Below, in pieces: positions 62,223-64,000 of a stretch of 64,000 bases of DNA. The notes beneath the pieces were generated by a model. The model ran no database searches. It saw only the letters and a program-made list of their open reading frames with translations, and was not told the origin of the DNA. Numbering within the stretch: the stretch's first letter is position 1; each line of letters starts with the position of its first letter. Both the position numbers and the translations under genes were made by a program. The stretch is from Dyadobacter fermentans DSM 18053 (lineage in GTDB: Bacteria; Bacteroidota; Bacteroidia; Cytophagales; Spirosomataceae), in contig NC_013037.1 in assembly GCF_000023125.1 (NCBI RefSeq), forward strand, positions 6,178,501 to 6,242,500, written 5' to 3'.

Positions 62223-64000
62223 CTATGATAGGTAAATTTCGCGCAGATTTTCCAGCGTCTCAGGCCCCCACAGCAGTCGCTCGAATAGGCTTGCCGGACT
62301 GCCAAGCAGTTCTTCGAGTGGTTTACCTAAAAATGTTGATAGTTTCTGGTTGCCTACGACGAGTGTAAAATCAACGACCTCGTCGGGCGAGCCGTCTTTA
62401 CGGACCGCTTTGAGCAATGCAATGAATGCAGGGGAGGCGTCTAGCACAGCTTGCAGGTTTTCGGCAAGCTGCCGGATTTGCAGCTGGGCATTCTGCAAGT
62501 CGGTAATATCCCGGGCAATGGCGAGCACGGTCTGGATAGAATCGTCCGGGCCACGCTCGGGTACCATTCGTGAATAGAAGGTCAATTCCCCGTCCGGTGT
62601 GGGAAAGGCATTGTAATGTTCCTGCGGATGGCCGGTGCGGAAAACCTTTTGCAAACTGGCCATGTAAGGCTTGGCAATATCGTCGGGCTGGCCCATCTGA
62701 ATATTGTTTTTACCCAATAAATCTTCAAGCTGCTGCCCGGTTTTGACTACAAAAGCATTATTCGCGAAAATAAGCCTGAGGTCGCTGTCCCAACGCGTGA
62801 TCACGTCCGGGGTGTTTTCAACGAGCGTTCTGAGCTGGGCTTCACTTTGCCGTAGCTGCTCCTGAGCGAGAATGTGATCCGTAATGTCCCAATCGATACC
62901 CAGCATTTTTTGAGAAACCTCGTCCTGCGAGGGCAGGGGTACCCCTTTTATTTTGAGATACTTGACCGTTTCTAAATGGTGAATGCGTAACACCTGCTCG
63001 AAAGCCTGCTCACCGCTTTCAAGCCATTCAATGAACGCTTCCGCGATGTGCTGATCGGGTCTGACGGTTTTTTGAAGATATACATCCGGCTGCACTGGTT
63101 TACCGATCGGCAGTCCGAAAAGCTGGTACATGCCTTCCGACCAACTGAAATTGCCCGTTATCCGGTCGTATTCCCAGCTTCCGGTGCGGGCCATGGATTC
63201 GGTTTGCTGTTGCAAAGTGAGGTTCTTGAGGGCTTGCTCATGTTCGGCCAGCTTCCTCATCGTGATATCGCGCGCAATCGTCGATACACCGATCGGCCTG
63301 CCGGAAGCATCTTTAACAGGCGACATGACGACCTCCAAATGCATTTCGCGCCCATCTTTATTTACGCGGATCGTATCGAAAATTTCGACGCGTTGCGAGT
63401 GCTTGATTTTATCGGTGTCGCTGAGCACGCGGGCCAGGTCTTCCGGGAGTGTGAGCATAGTCAGTGGCTTACCGATCGCCTGGGCTGCGGAATAGCCATA
63501 GAGATCTTCGGCTGCCTTGTTCCAGCTGGTGATAATGCCGTCAAAGTTGACGGTCATGATAGAATCCTGCGATGATTCGACAATGGCAGCGAGAAACGAG
63601 CGTGCTTCTTCGGCGGCGCGGCGCTCGGTGAGGTCACGCATGATCTTAACCCATCCCAGCACTTTACCATCATCATCCTTCAAAGGTGACATTGAACCGG
63701 AGCCCCAGTACCGGCTGCCGTCTTTGCGCACATGCCAGCGCTCGTTTTCGGCGTGCCCGTTTTCGCGGGCTATCTTTTCTTCCAAAGCGGGCTGGCCGCT
63801 CTCCTGGTCTTCGGGCGTAAACAGGATGTCCCCTGGCTGCCCGAGAATATCCGCTTCGGTGAAGCCCGTCATCGCTTGCGCACCGGGGCTCCAACTGGTT
63901 ACCTGCCTTTTCAGGTCAAGCGTCAGGATAGCATAGTCCTTGGCGCTTTCAAATACCAGCCGCATCCGCTCCTCGGATCGCCTCACGGCTTCTTCTGCTG
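62223..64000 (-). CDS. Multi-PAS sensor (5' part; runs off window)
   Basis: At least 587 codons; the frame stays open to the window edge (AEEAVRRSEERM), so the true start is outside. At least five PAS domains (for example FESAKDYAILTLDLKRQVTS, IVESSQDSIMTVNFDGIITS, LVENTPDVITRWDSDLRLIF, VLDASPAFIALLKAV). It ends at an in-frame TAG after REIYLS, where the homologous frame continues without shift into the kinase core. Probably cytosolic sensing. Confidence 0.85.
   Translation of the reverse strand, partial: AEEAVRRSEERMRLVFESAKDYAILTLDLKRQVTSWSPGAQAMTGFTEADILGQPGDILFTPEDQESGQPALEEKIARENGHAENERWHVRKDGSRYWGSGSMSPLKDDDGKVLGWVKIMRDLTERRAAEEARSFLAAIVESSQDSIMTVNFDGIITSWNKAAEDLYGYSAAQAIGKPLTMLTLPEDLARVLSDTDKIKHSQRVEIFDTIRVNKDGREMHLEVVMSPVKDASGRPIGVSTIARDITMRKLAEHEQALKNLTLQQQTESMARTGSWEYDRITGNFSWSEGMYQLFGLPIGKPVQPDVYLQKTVRPDQHIAEAFIEWLESGEQAFEQVLRIHHLETVKYLKIKGVPLPSQDEVSQKMLGIDWDITDHILAQEQLRQSEAQLRTLVENTPDVITRWDSDLRLIFANNAFVVKTGQQLEDLLGKNNIQMGQPDDIAKPYMASLQKVFRTGHPQEHYNAFPTPDGELTFYSRMVPERGPDDSIQTVLAIARDITDLQNAQLQIRQLAENLQAVLDASPAFIALLKAVRKDGSPDEVVDFTLVVGNQKLSTFLGKPLEELLGSPASLFERLLWGPETLENLREIYLS

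Overview
The window is a chromosomal segment from a free-living member of the Bacteroidota, most likely Cytophagales (Dyadobacter/Spirosoma-like; this placement is inference). The signs are promoters of the Bacteroidota type (TTG, about 19-20 bp, TAnnTTTG), almost no Shine-Dalgarno sequences, an outer-membrane beta-barrel protein with a CarboxypepD_reg-like N-terminus, menaquinone genes (isochorismate synthase, hotdog thioesterase), LytTR two-component genes, and a tyrosine integrase and relaxase of the kinds found in Bacteroidota.

1-42147 is mostly ordinary chromosome. It holds a Nudix-type regulator, marC, a MazG-like pyrophosphohydrolase, pepT, a viroplasmin-type RNase H, trmN6, a GT2 glycosyltransferase, ppa and prfC. 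These are followed by a DUF3307/SatD pair with three evenly spaced palindromes, two amidohydrolase-like proteins, cvfB, a TonB-dependent receptor, a four-gene sugar operon (GT4, SDR, aminotransferase, nucleotidyltransferase), an RND efflux operon, menF and a menI-like gene. Then come a LytS/LytTR system with a DUF3298 lipoprotein, radC, a TPR protein, a zinc-ribbon protein and a Nif3-like protein. At 38.1-39.0 kb is a tRNA-Asp tandem array with a broken middle copy and, on the other strand, a class II tRNA-like RNA with a variable region of about 92 nt. Lrp, PadR and an unusual TonB protein follow, then a DnaQ-type exonuclease and a small lipoprotein.

From 42180 to 60834 lies an 18.6-kb integrative and mobilizable element in the 3' end of tRNA-Ala(GGC), bounded by a 43-bp direct repeat. 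Its right half is the backbone, all on the minus strand: integrase, a 355-aa unknown, an excisionase-like HTH protein, a primase-helicase, a CHC2/Toprim primase, MobC, a MOBP-type relaxase and a membrane protein. A helically phased iteron array (origin candidate) and an inverted-repeat oriT candidate sit inside the backbone. There is no conjugation machinery, so transfer must use a helper. Its left half is cargo: fatty-acid desaturase, two single-domain response regulators, a GH13 C-terminal remnant, a cold-shock protein, an LpxL-type acyltransferase, a GH130-type protein, two GT4 glycosyltransferases (one with a C-terminal all-helical domain), a 37-aa Lys-rich peptide and a transglutaminase. 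The cargo looks like an envelope/glycan stress-fitness island (inference).

60835-64000 returns to the chromosome, with the displaced tRNA 3' end and terminator, a response regulator and a multi-PAS histidine kinase split by one in-frame amber codon. The kinase runs off the right edge.
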